Part shown: one piece after another, positions 1 through 11,600 of the stretch
How the letters are laid out: the number at the start of each line of letters is the position of its first letter
Position numbering within the stretch: the first letter of the stretch is position 1
Assembly: GCA_008921705.1 (NCBI GenBank)
Contig: VFFE01006609.1
Location: forward strand, 1,027,640-1,091,639
Source of the DNA: Burhinus oedicnemus
Taxonomy: Eukaryota; Chordata; Aves; Charadriiformes; Burhinidae
Reading direction: 5' to 3'
DNA length: 64,000 nucleotides
Program-made: the position numbers and the translations under genes
Notes under the pieces: model-generated
The model's database searches: none
What the model was told of the DNA's origin: nothing
What the model saw: only the letters and a program-made list of their open reading frames with translations

Positions 1-3000
1 TGATTAGTGTGTGTTTATTATTTTCGTATTTTCTTTTGGATTCTATTTTTATCTTAAACAGCAAATCGCCACTTCATTGGGCCAATGATTTTCCTTCTAT
101 AACTGATGGTAAAAATACTGGCTGGCAGTCGGAATTAAGATAACTTTGAAATCTGTTGCTTCTAACATTAAAAACACATATTTGAAATAATTCCTTTCTG
201 AATTCTATGCTGGCAAGAGCTCCGACGACTTACAGAGTACAAGTATGGCTCTGGCTCAAGGCAAGGTGAAAAAGGTAATAGAAAACATTTAAACAGATCT
301 AGGTGCCCGTATACATCCACACAAAGAAAACAAGCCAAACCTGCCCAAACGCTATGTTTGGAAGAGGGCAAAGGGATTTAAAAAAAGAAAGTCCCAGTAT
401 AAGCAAAACCAAGGGAGGAATAACTACCTGAATCACAAAACAGTATCTAGCCTCAAAGATGCTAATTCAGGTCTTGAGGGATCTAATCAACCTCTTTGTT
501 GAAGTAAAGATAAAACTTTTTGACAGCAAATGCTTTCTGATAAAATGGAATTTTCAATTACCCTGCGAAACATCTGGTCTGCGCTGCCATTTCCCGGGAA
601 AAGCACCACCACACTCTGCAGTGTTGGAAAACATTTCACGCTGAGATTTCCCCACGTTGCTGGGAGAAACAGGCGTCAAGGAGCTTCAAACCCGACAGCA
701 AAGCTCCCGTGGCTGCCAGCATCACCCACCGAGGCGGTGTCCACGGAGGCGATGCCAGTGGTGGGTCTCCTGCCCGGAACCACCGTGCACTTCACTCCCC
801 TGCTGGAAATCAGAGTTTCCTCCGGTGCTGGACTTTGAGTCAAGGTTACACCAGAACGTGGAGAAAATCCACCCCATATTGCGGTGAAATAGGCCAAGAT
901 ACAACAGGGGACCCCAGGATTTACCCCCATCCTCCAAGAGACTTCTCCAGCCAACCCAAAACGTCACTGAGATCCAATAGCCGCTTCAAAACCTCCCTTT
1001 CTCAAGCAAATCCATTCGGAAGTTCAGCTGAGGACGCTGTTAGGATATGAGTGCATATAAACTTCTAGCAGTGCTTAACACCTCCACAAATAAACAAACA
1101 ATTAAACGGCAGCAAGGCAATCACGAAAGGTGGAGCGGTGCCGGTGCCCGCCTTCCTCAGCATCCCATTTGGTATCAATTAGCAGGGGAAGGAAAACAAT
1201 TCTGGGCGATAATGAACTCCAAATTGGGTACATATTAGAGCAATTAAAGCCATCTTTTCAACTGATGAATTTATAATCAATAATTAAGATCCTGAGGTAA
1301 AGAGGGACTGGGCAGAAGTCCTACTCCCAAAATAAGCGATGTGGCTGAGCTCCAGGTGGTTATTTCTGATGACCTGCTGCTGCCCACTAAAGCTTCAACA
1401 CCCTCCATGCTATGGTTTGCCATTTTTCTGGAAATCTAGGTCATTTCCAAAGGAAGAGCAAGGACTCCTGCCAGCGGGACTGGCAGCTGATGTCACTCCC
1501 ACCCCAGAGTGGCACCAGGGCAGTGAAGGGGTAGAGGGCCTGGAGTCCACCTGAGCATCTGCAGCAGATCCCTGGGGCTCCCATGGCCACATATTCACCA
1601 TCAGCGCTGGGCTCACACACTGGTTTAAGAACACTAAAGGATCTTGGACTCATCCATGCCTACCCCATGCCTACCTCTTTCTGCAGGAAATCCAGCATCC
1701 CACCAGGTGAAGGCTGGCCAGGCAGGTCCACGTTGACCCGTTAGTGCCACCACGGAGGGATCGTCCTCTACCACCAAGCTGCAAGGACTTCTGCCAACCA
1801 GCCTCTTGCCTTGGCAGATCCAGGATTACCCACCGAGCAGATAAAGACTCCCCAGTTATCTGGATGAAGTCTGAGAGTTGGCCGCTCATGAAGGACGCGT
1901 GGTGTTACAAGCTGAGGTCCAAGCCCAGTAGAGCCTGGCCGTGGGGCCACCTTGCTGGGCTCCCAGGCAGGATCATTAACGTCAGTGAGCAAACCCCGGT
2001 GACTCTCTGGACGCACCTCTCTGAGATTACGTGACAAGCAGTTCAGGCAGGGACGGCAGGCAAAGGCAAAACATGGGGACATGAGCTGCCAGGGTGCCCT
2101 TCAGCCACAGACTGTGTGCTCGGGACAGTGGTCAGCCCATTGCTCGAGTGCATCTTCGGCACTGAACTTGCTGTGTTTTCTTCCTTCCCCACCACTCTGA
2201 CCTGAAATCGGGTAAAAATTACCATGCCAAAACCATTACTTTAATCATGTGGGAACCGCTGTTATCACCATCATCTCAGCGTCTTGATTTTCCTGATTAT
2301 TTTCTGCAGTCCCTGCTCAACAAATCAGCTCAGAAAATAGTCTCTTTAACCTTTTTTTCAGCTTCTGTGACAGTAACTGCTAACCTCCCCGCCTGCGCTG
2401 CTCCTCTCATTGCTCCACGAACACCCCGATGCCCTCGCAGGCGAGCATCCCCTGCTCCTCCGCAGGAGGCAGCCTGGGTCCCACAGGACAAGAGCTGCCC
2501 CCCCACACACCTGCCTGCCTGCAGGTCCAGCTGGATGGCAACACAGCGCCGGCATGCCATCTTTCTCCCAAAAATAACCCGGAGCCAAGAGCACCAACCC
2601 CTGGCCACTGCGAGACTGGGAGCCAGACACACAGGTTGCCTTCGGACGTCACCTTCTGGAAATACTCTTGATTTTGGGGGGATATTTTACATGCAAGAAG
2701 GAGTTCTTGCTACAATGGATTGGACCGTAGTTAATTCCATGTGACTCCTCTGACGAGCTCTGCCTTCAACTCACACTCTTTAACTTATTTGCATTGTTAT
2801 CTGGTGCACAACAGAGCCAGCACGCAGACTTATCAGAAATGTAATCTCTGTAAAACCCTATCTGCAGTCCATTGAGATTGTTTTTTTTGCTGAAGAAATG
2901 TGACAAAAAATTAACAGATGTTGCTCAGACCATTCAACGGGACGGGAATCAATTATGAAGATTTTTGCTCCTACAGTCATCCCTTACTGCAAATGCATCT

Positions 3001-4339
3001 TAGGAAACCCTCTCCTGATCGAAATGAAAAAGCATTTCTTTGTAATAGAAGAATAATAAATGATAGCTATCAGCCTGCATTCTCTGACACGGCACCGGTC
3101 CGCGGAGAATTAAACTGCCACTGTACAGTTATATAAATGTTTAATTTTTTTCATCTTTGGCCACAGTAAGGTTGTCTGGAAATACATTATCGCTGCGGAT
3201 GCCATCCCCCTCCAATTAGCGTGGCTGGCAGCGTGGAATGGGTAGGTGACCTCCGCGTTCCCCTCCTCGCGAAGTCTTACAGGGTTAACTATGGCTATTT
3301 AACAGACTCTATCGAGAATTAATACAGCGATCAACTTCTCTCCAGAAAAAAAAAAAAACAAAAACACCGCATTCGGCGGCGCAGATGGCAAGAACTCTCT
3401 CTCCCCCGTTTGACTCTTTTATGACAGCAAAACAAAGGCTTTTAATGATGTTTACCATGAATTGAATTAAACAGCTGAAGACCAGTTCATAATCACAGCA
3501 TTTTGTTTTCATATCCTTAAGTCTTTTAGCAGTGGGGCTTCCAGTTGAGCCTCAGCTACAGCTTATCTCAAGATATAGCCAAGCGCCCCGAGGCTCCCCT
3601 GCGCCCGAGCACCAAACCGCACTCAGGCTTCTTAATTGAAAAAGACAGGATGTTTGCATAGGATGTTTGCATCAGTCAGACATTAAAAGCGACATTTATG
3701 CCCAAGTACAAACGACAGCTTGGGCTCAGCTGAGCTCCTCTGACTTCTTTCCTCTAGCTAATACCAGTCTGGTTTCGGAACAGGACTTCACCCCTGCACA
3801 CGGGGATGTGTAAGAGCTGAAACCGGGCTGCCTACTGGGGGGAAAAGATGCAAACTCTTGCCCACTGGCCTAAGCGAATCCCTCGTGGGATGCGGGACTA
3901 ATTGCCTACACGCTCCGCTGACCTTTTGGAAAAGTTGCCCGGACGGCGCCTGCGCGCGAGCTCCGGAGACGGCGAGCGGAGCGTGCGGGAAGGGTGCACC
4001 ATCTGCGCTCCGGAGAGGAGCACCGGCAGGGACCAGCCCCGGTAATTCCAGACCTAATCCCAACTCCGCCTCTCACTCGCTGTCAGGAGGATGCTCAAGG
4101 CCTTGGGTTTTCTGCCCGTGTAATAGAGGATAATCCTGACTGCTTGCTTACCTGCCAGGCGTGGCGTGAAGATTAATTTCTATCTACCCAGCACTCTGAC
4201 AAAGTAACGTTATCCCCAGCAAGCACTAAGCATCCTTATTGCGCACCCACCGAGGCAGCACCGGAGCCAGTGGATGGGGCATGTGGGGACCAGGAGGGGT
4301 GGCGGGCAGCCCCCCGCAGGGCGCACAGCGGTGGCTCAC
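1..4339 (-). other. PCDH19: PCDH19 intron 5 (partial), no exon seen
   Basis: Begins (minus strand) with the GTGAGC donor of exon 5. The last coding exon should be about 600 bp with a long open frame, and no such minus-strand frame exists here, so it lies left of the window. The interval contains AT-rich, unique-looking sequence (notably about 2750-3180, 3280-3520) and a moderately CpG-rich patch near 3930-4060. No dispersed repeat was recognised. Confidence 0.7.
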
Positions 4340-4512
4340 CTTGCTCGGGGCCCTGGGACCCCATGGAGGGGACGCTGGTGTTCAGCACGTCGTTGACGGC
4401 CGTGTCGCAGTAGAGGCCCCGCTGCACGTCGTGCTCGCTGTCTGTCTGGTCGCTCTCCTCGTGGCCACTGTCCTTCAGACTGTTCCCCTCCAAGTCCTTG
4501 AACGTGGAGCTG
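4340..4512 (-). CDS. PCDH19: Protocadherin-19, cytoplasmic exon 5 (173 bp)
   Basis: The acceptor reads CCCCCAGCAG, a tandem NAGNAG. Use of the first AG gives a 173-bp exon, the same size as human exon 5. It starts with C (completing AG|C, Ser), then 57 codons from [20 protein letters not shown] through [19 protein letters not shown] to MGSQGPEQ, and one base of a further codon before GTGAGC. The second AG (exon from 4509) drops one Ser without changing frame. The acidic, Ser-rich sequence is the conserved middle of the PCDH19 tail. The C-terminal part encoded by the last exon (about 200 residues in human) is not in the window. Confidence 0.93.
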
Positions 4513-4515
4513 CTG
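4510..4515 (-). promoter_or_regulatory. PCDH19: NAGNAG tandem splice acceptor of PCDH19 exon 5
   Basis: The minus strand reads CAGCAG at the intron/exon border. Both AGs preserve the reading frame, giving ...LIK-SSST or ...LIK-SST. The position corresponds to human Ser892, which I recall as the single residue missing from a described human isoform, so the tandem site appears conserved between bird and human. Confidence 0.75.
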
Positions 4516-7500
4516 GGGGAGACACAGCCGTGACTTACTGGGTGGGACAAGGTAGCTCCCGCGGCGACACCTGCGGTGGTGGCACGGCTGCCACCGCTCA
4601 GCCTCGCACCCCACAGGGACAGGGTGGTCCCCTGGCACCCTCGGCACCCAGCGGCAGGGCTGGGACTGCTGCCCCAGCACGGAGAGCTGGGGAAGGGCGC
4701 TTGGGGGGGCACTCCCTGCTCGGCAGCTCTGCACCCCAAAACACAGCCTGCAGCCCGTGCCACCTCGCAGGCTGCTTCTGCCCACGGGTACAGTGCGAGC
4801 CTGTGGGTCAGGCTGCTGCGGCCAGCATGGGAGTGGAGCGTGAAGCAGGACTGGAGAATAAAATTGGAGACTAAAATATATACATTAAATGAGCTGTTTC
4901 TATAACTAGGCTCCCTCAAGTCATATTATTTTATATTGAAGTTAGACAGGATCTAAACTCTGATTTTGTAGGTTATAGGCCAAACCCTAATCACTTAAAG
5001 TTTGAAAACAAAAGTCTTCCTCGAAATGGGAATTTCTTTTCACTATGATGGTGCCGTTCTTATTTTTAAAACTAACCCGGTGATTCTGGGTCCGAGTTCA
5101 CACAGCGTTAAGGAGATCTGATCCGCAGTGGAGCTCCCTGACATCCCCTGGAAGTGCAGCCACTGCTGGGGGGACCCGAGGGCTGAGCTGCTCCATCACC
5201 CCGAGGCACCCAGCTCTGGACAGCGAGCTCTCCTCCGGGAGCCTTGGAGGCTGGACTGGGGATCCTGCTGCCGCTGCCCTGTGAGGGGTGATGCCCCACG
5301 CTGCCCGGCTGCAGCGAGCCACAGGGACACCTTGAGACGTGCCTGCCCCAGGTGGCACGGCCATCAGGGCATCCCTGGGGCCACCCACCCTGCGCCTCCT
5401 TCCACACCCAGCCTGGGCGTGGGAAATCGGCACCCATCGCCGGGGGGGGATCCACCAGCACCCACAGCCCCAAACTTTTTTGCTGGCTGATGTGGTGTGA
5501 AACACTGGTGGAAGAAGCGGCCTGTACTGTACGGCCCCAAAAAGCTGGAGATTTTCATTACTTTGAAAAGCCCTTTTGCGTCTCCACGGAAACCAAGCAG
5601 ACCACCTACCATCTGATGCTTTGCAAAAGCACGCGAGGGGGGAGCTCTGAAATACATATAAATTGGTAAACCTTCAAACATTACCTTTTAAATAAAGATG
5701 TCCCTGTTGAAGCCACTGACTTTGATTCCAGGCGACATCAAAGAATTTTAAGTTAAGCAAGCACTACAAATCTACAATTCATTTGTGTGCAGGCAGATGA
5801 GCGAGAGAGGCAGGCAGACAACACAGGAAAAGTACAAATAGATTAATTAAAGTGCTGGATTTGAGGAGATTCGCTCACCAAAGATAGAAGAGCTACAACA
5901 TCTCCATAAAGGCAAAGGATGAAAATGATGCCACAGTATGTTACAGAAAATATTTTTTGTTCTTAGATGTCTGCACAACGTTCCCGGCACCCGTTGTACT
6001 TAAGATACGAGACAAAGGTAGAAAGCGAGGGGAAACGCTGTCCTACACGGAGCTGCTGTTCGTAATACGCAGGCAACCTGTGTTACAGCGCATTTATCTT
6101 CCCCGCAGTGAACCAGACCGTAATGCAGCAGCCACACGACATGTTTCCACGGCTGACACTTCTCTAAAGGATGGGCAGGTCTCGGGGAACCGGCAGCAGC
6201 AGCATTTCCCAAACAATACAGCCTGGGAGCAAGCCCTGCTGCGGCAGGCGGGAGCGCTGCTTGCCTTTATCTTAGGTGGGAACGAGGAAAGATTAATAGA
6301 TTTGGGTTTTTTTCAGGACGCCTGCAGACTCTCTGGCGAGGAGCGGCGTGGCGCAGGCAAGCCATCTCTCTCGCAATCGCATTAGCATCGTTAAACATCA
6401 TGGGCCAGGCAGGCAAATATACCTGCCCTTCGCTAGCTGAACCCGAGCTGCTTAAACAATGCGCTCGCAGCTCCCTTACTCCTTATATTTTTAAGATGTA
6501 AACAAATGGGACCTCAGCCAGGCAGATAATTGGATTTTTTTACTGCTCAGATCAGATCTCAACGGTTCAGGGCCGGCTCCTGCGCTCCGTTACACCTCTG
6601 CTGCTGTGATGGCTTCTGCAGAGCCCCGGGTACAACCCCACCGGCCACGGGGACGGGCGCAGCTCGCCCGCCGCACACCTCGGCCGGTCCCTGGCGAGAA
6701 GAGGGGAGGTGGGCAAAGAGCTGCCGGCCACCTCCTGCGCCCGCATCCTGCGCGGGGAGACGGCCCTCCAGCCCTGCGCGGCGGCCTCCTGATGAGTATT
6801 GATCGTGCCGTGCCGGTGCCTTTCCCCGCCTCGGAACTAGCCGGGGAGGCAGAGGCAAGCCTGGCCACCTGCCCCGCGGGGGGATGCTCACCTCTCGTTT
6901 AACACAATCCAGTGGGGTTCAACCGGCTAACCCCGGCGTTAACCTCCCCGAGACATTTCTTCACCACTGCTAAGCTCTGAGGATACCAGTACTTTATCCA
7001 AACGGTTAAATTCTCCCAGGGGTAATTGCCAGGTTGCAACTGAACTGATTATTTCCTCTTTACCCATGGAAGAAAAAAGCCCAGCAAAGTGCTGTTTTGC
7101 CTCCATATTCAAACTGAAACAGTGAGCACGTATCCAACCCAATTACCTGCCCCCAAATGAGATTTTTTTTTTTTTTTTCTTTTCCCCCGCCTCACATGGC
7201 AGGGAGATCTCACCACAGAAATCTATCATTTTATTCCTGTGCATTCAAACAGAATAAACTCTCATGAATTTGAAAGTTGTCAGGGTAACAGCACTCCAAC
7301 TAACTCACTGCAACTTCCCGGTGCGAAGGAGCCAAAGAGAAGAAAAAAAGACTTGCCTTTATTGCAAACCAAGAGCAATGGGACTTAATAGGAAGTAAAT
7401 ACTGTTTTTAAGATCAAATGATTACTCTTGAAACGTTTTGCATATTAAAAAAAGCAAGTAGTATATAACGCAGTAAGGAAGAACATTAAATAATCAGGAT

Positions 7501-7542
7501 TTGGCTGGGCAAACCCAAGCGCTTTCAAGGGAGCCTACGTAC
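4513..7542 (-). other. PCDH19: PCDH19 intron 4
   Basis: About 3.0 kb between the exon 4 donor (GTACGT) and the exon 5 NAGNAG acceptor. It includes a GC- and CpG-rich patch at about 6560-6900 with overlapping shadow frames on both strands and a poly-T run near 7167. No additional exon is supported. Confidence 0.8.
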
Positions 7543-7601
7543 CTTTTTATTAAATGAGCTCTGCTGTTCACGTAGTTGGAATCGAAGGAGTAGTTTTCAG
7601 T
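7543..7601 (-). CDS. PCDH19: Protocadherin-19, cytoplasmic exon 4 (59 bp)
   Basis: This is a 59-bp microexon-sized coding exon. A pyrimidine-rich tract and TTCCAG acceptor lead into ACTGAAAAC, and a strong GTACGT donor follows AAAAAG. It encodes TENYSFDSNYVNSRAHLIK plus two bases (AG) of a split Ser codon. Phase 0 at the start matches the phase-0 end of exon 3, and the split Ser codon matches the next exon. Size and peptide match human exon 4 (c.2617-2675, from memory). It lies 22 kb from exon 3 and 3 kb from exon 5. Confidence 0.93.
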
Positions 7602-8351
7602 CTGGAAGGAGGAAAAGAGAAGGGAGATGGTTACAAGTCTGATTTCCCCACGCCTGGGAACAGCCAGGTTTGCAGGGCCAGGACAAGAGCCACCAGCAAA
7701 TCCCACGGGAGGGAAGGAGCATCCCAGCACGGGACACACTCCAGTGAGTGGGATGGAGCTGGGCGCGGAAAACTCCGGTCCCTGTCGGTCTCTCCACCAG
7801 CTTTCACCAAAAAAAAAGGCTGGCTGGTGACCACAGAACAATTTGCAGAGAAGAAACAATGTGCCTACACTCTGTTACAAAACTAATTGCTTTTAATTCC
7901 CCGATGGACTCGGTTCTGTGTGTGTCAATTTGACTGAAAGTTCAAAAGGTATTTTTCTTATTAGTGTATAATTAACATGTTAAAATATTTATTGCATAGA
8001 TATGTAAATGCCAGCAAGGTAATCCCCTGCCGGAGAATTTAATGCGGGCACTTTTCTTTGTTTTACATCATTTCATTTGCAGAGACAGTGGGCTCTGTTA
8101 TTAATAAAAAAGCAAACAATGGGTGACATGCTTAAAAGTTGGAGGGGAGTGAAAGCAGGGGGGAAAAGTCAATGGATTTGTCATTTTCAAGGAAAACCCA
8201 CTAACTCGCTCTGCACTTGAAACACTGTCTTTTAACCTCAGATTACAAAGCCCCAGATTTCTGGCGCTCGCAGCAGGTAAAGAATGAAAAAAGCAATCAG
8301 AAGGCGGGGAAGAGAACAGGGTGTTACCATCCAGGAGGCCACGCTGGGAGC

Positions 8352-8617
8352 CATGGGGTGGGACGTGGTGGGTGCTGCATGGTGGGATGCGGTGGGAGAG
8401 GCATGGCGGGACATGGTGGGAGCTGTGCAGTGGGCTGCAGTGGCTGTTGCACGGTAGGATGTGGTGGGAGCTGCACGGTGGGACGTGGTGGGAGCTGCAT
8501 GGTAGGATGTGGTGGGAGCTGCATGGTAGGATGTGGTGGGAGCTGCATGGTGGGATGTGGTGGGAGCTGCATTGTGAGTCACAGTGGAAGCCATGTGGTG
8601 GAATGTGATGGGATCTG
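8352..8617. repeat. 24-bp minisatellite, about 11 copies
   Basis: Tandem array with a unit of about 24 bp, typified by catggtgggatgtggtggga followed by gctg. The central five or six units are nearly identical and the outer units are diverged. Because 24 is a multiple of three and the unit has no stop in several frames, it creates long false open frames on both strands with 8-residue periodicity. It lies in PCDH19 intron 3, about 750 bp on the exon 3 side of exon 4. Confidence 0.93.
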
Positions 8618-11600
8618 CACTGCCTGGCCAGGATCCTTCCTGGGCTTCAGGCACCCAGGAGGATGCAGGTCTCTTTGTATGAGTCAGACACCCCAGTCCA
8701 TCCCTCCATCCATCCAAAGTCCCTCCAGATCTGCAGGGATCCCACCTGGACTCCCACCAGCATCACCCCTGACCCGGGGGATGCTCCTTGCCCCCTCAGC
8801 CTGGGCAGCAGAAGGGGCAGACTCTGCTCTGCCCCTCTTCCTCTGGGCTGACAGCAGTGTCCCCCCAGGACAGGAGCGGGGACAGCCACTTGCCCAGCAG
8901 CCCCGTCCCGCCTCCTCTCTGCCGTGGCTCCTCCTCGCCCGGGCCCTGCGGCCGCTCTCCTTTGCAAAGAGCCGCTCTGGGATACTATGGCCTGTTTTTA
9001 TGGCAATTATGAACATGGTAAAAATAAATGCATGCATCTTTAATGTCTCAATAAATAAAGGAAAGCAGAGTCTGCTGCTAACGTAATCACAACGGCAGGA
9101 TGCAGGGAGCGGGGCCGCTGCAGCAGAGCCGAATGTGAAATCCAATCGTACCCCGGCAGAGGTTACACTGCTCTGCCAAGATAATAAAGCAAAAGCAGCG
9201 TTGGTTAAGTGTGACCTTTTCTGAAATACAGCACAATATCTAATTTACCAAACAGGAGCCTCCCAGAGAGAAACATGCAAGGAGCTGCGAGCCGGGGGAG
9301 TTGGCCTAGCACTCAGCACGGCTCGGTTATTACTTTCAGATAGTAATTACTGCTGGAGAGTCACGCAGGAGATTTACTGCACAAACTACTGGTCCCTGCA
9401 GTTCTGCATCCTCAGTCCTGCAGGACGACTTTGATGGTTAGAGCTCGGGAGCAAACGGACACATGTATTTTTAAAATATATGATGCCAAAGACTTAAACG
9501 TGGCAGAAAATGCCTAATCCTGAGTTCATCCACCAATCCTGACGCTGCCATCCCAGAGGAAGGGATGCCACCCCACAGCGTGTCCCCCCCAGCAGCCCCA
9601 CAGGAGATCCCAGCCCTGCAAATGGGCTCAGAGGGGGCGTTTTGAGTTCCTGCCCTCTCTGAGCCAAGCGATGGAGGGCAGGAGGGATCGGAGCCAGTCT
9701 TGGAGCAATCCCTGCTCAGTGGGGAGCCCTCTCCAGCACCCTGCACTGGTGGATGTGGGAATGGCTCCAGCAATCCTGGAGCCTCAGCTGGCTCCGTCCC
9801 CCCATCTCCAGCCCCACTACCATGCCCAGCAGCAGCGTGAGAACCCCTGCACCCACCACTACCGCCATCAGCTTCACCCCTGCATGTGTGTGTGCATCCC
9901 AGCCCCAGGAAAACTGGGAGAGGAATGGGTGGGTGGGAGGACCCAGAGAGCAAATTTCAATATATACACGTACATCACAGAGCTTTACAATGCTCAGAGC
10001 ACTGACACCGCATGGCCCAGGCTTCAGGGGCCAAGGGATACCCTGGGCCATCTGCAGGGAACGCTCAGCCCGGTGCCACCGAAACCCCCCCGCAGGCTGA
10101 GGAAACACCGCACGTGCTGCCATCACGTCTCCTGCCACAGCCTAGAGACAGACCTCACACTAAATCCCCCTCTGACCAACATCACCGGGAGCTTGGCCAT
10201 TGATTTCTGACCCAAAAAAGACGAAATCCTGGCCTAAGTGAAATCATTCACCCGCGAGCAAATTCCCCATGATTTACATTTGGTGGACTGGAGTAATGCG
10301 TGGATTCCCCGGTCCCTGCGTCCCCCCTGCTGAGGATGCTCTGCACCACGTTGCTAATGAGGACACAACCCCCACGTCCACACGCGAGTGAGCGGGTTCC
10401 CGCGGGGTCGGTCACAGCATCCGTTCCCAGGCTTCGAATCCCCCGCGCCACCGAAAGCGGCCTGACTAATGCTAATTACTTCCAGATTTCGGACAAGACA
10501 AGGAGTGACATGGCCACAAGAATGGGAAATGTGCTTCCCTGGGCTGGGGGTTTGCAACCTCAGCGAGAGCTGCCTGCGCTGCCTGCACCGGCAGGAGGGT
10601 GGGCTGCCCGTGCTGCCCACACCGGCACGGTCCCGCCGGTGCATGAGGCAGCCCAGCAGTTTACGAGACCTCTTCTCAGCCGTGGGATTATCCGTCAAGG
10701 CTATCTCCATGCAGGCCAGGGGATCAAAACAGAAAAATAAAAAAGAAATGAGATTTTTCATGGAAGAGGGCTGCTTTATAGCTCACATTATTCAATCGAA
10801 GTTCACTCGATTTAATTCTAGTTCATCCTGCGAAGTGCAATCACTTACAAACAGGCAAAACGATGGGGAAGGAGAACATCTCCGACATGTCAACATTTTA
10901 ATTGGGAAAGGATCCGCTCCCTCTCTTAATGAGGCCCAAAGAACAAAGTCAAAGCACAAAAAAAAGAAGGAAAAGGTAAGGCTGGCTGGCGCCGATGAAA
11001 GTGTGCTCTTCATGAAGTACATCATCGAGAGGCCAGCCCACATCTTCTTCGTTATTTTGGCAGAAGCAAACAAACCATTACTTTCTCACTGATCAGCATC
11101 GCTCCTGTAGAATTCAAAGGGGAGCCCAGCCTTGAGCCCAGCCTGGAGCCCAGCCTCTCCTTTCCAGGTCCAGAGTCAGGTACAGCAAGAACCTCCTGAA
11201 CAGCGCTGCCAATTCTGATCTCCCGCTTATCGTAACACGAATAAAGGATGCTCACGCTTGTCAGGATCAGACCCTCAGCCTCTGTGCTACGAATAAACAA
11301 TACATTCAAGACATCGGGAAGCACCGAGTAACAGCTAGCATAAAGGCTGTGGTCTCAGCCTGCTTTTCTCTCGGAGCAGAGAAACCCTGCTGTCCTCCGG
11401 GCTCGGGATTTGCTTTCCAGATGCAGGCGTGTTGGTGTCAATGCCATCAAAGAGAGAGCCCTGGCTCGGCACGCGGCTTACCACCGCCTAATTTGAAAAA
11501 TGCTTTTAACTGCTGCCTTAGCAACACAAATATAAATATAACAACAGACACGCTCGGAATTGAGCAATCAGCAGGGAAATTTTAAACTTTTTTTTTTCTT

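Noticed and set aside
1..4339. Possible last PCDH19 exon
   Set aside because: It would need a minus-strand open frame of about 200 codons with PCDH19-type sequence; none is present, so it must lie outside the window.
8217..9086. 289-codon plus-strand open frame
   Set aside because: Kept open by the 24-bp minisatellite and GC-rich flanks. It lies in an intron with no domain or codon pattern.
10430..10443. tRNA-like B-box (ggcttcgaatcccc)
   Set aside because: Differs from the GGTTCGANTCC consensus, and no acceptor stem or A-box can be paired with it.
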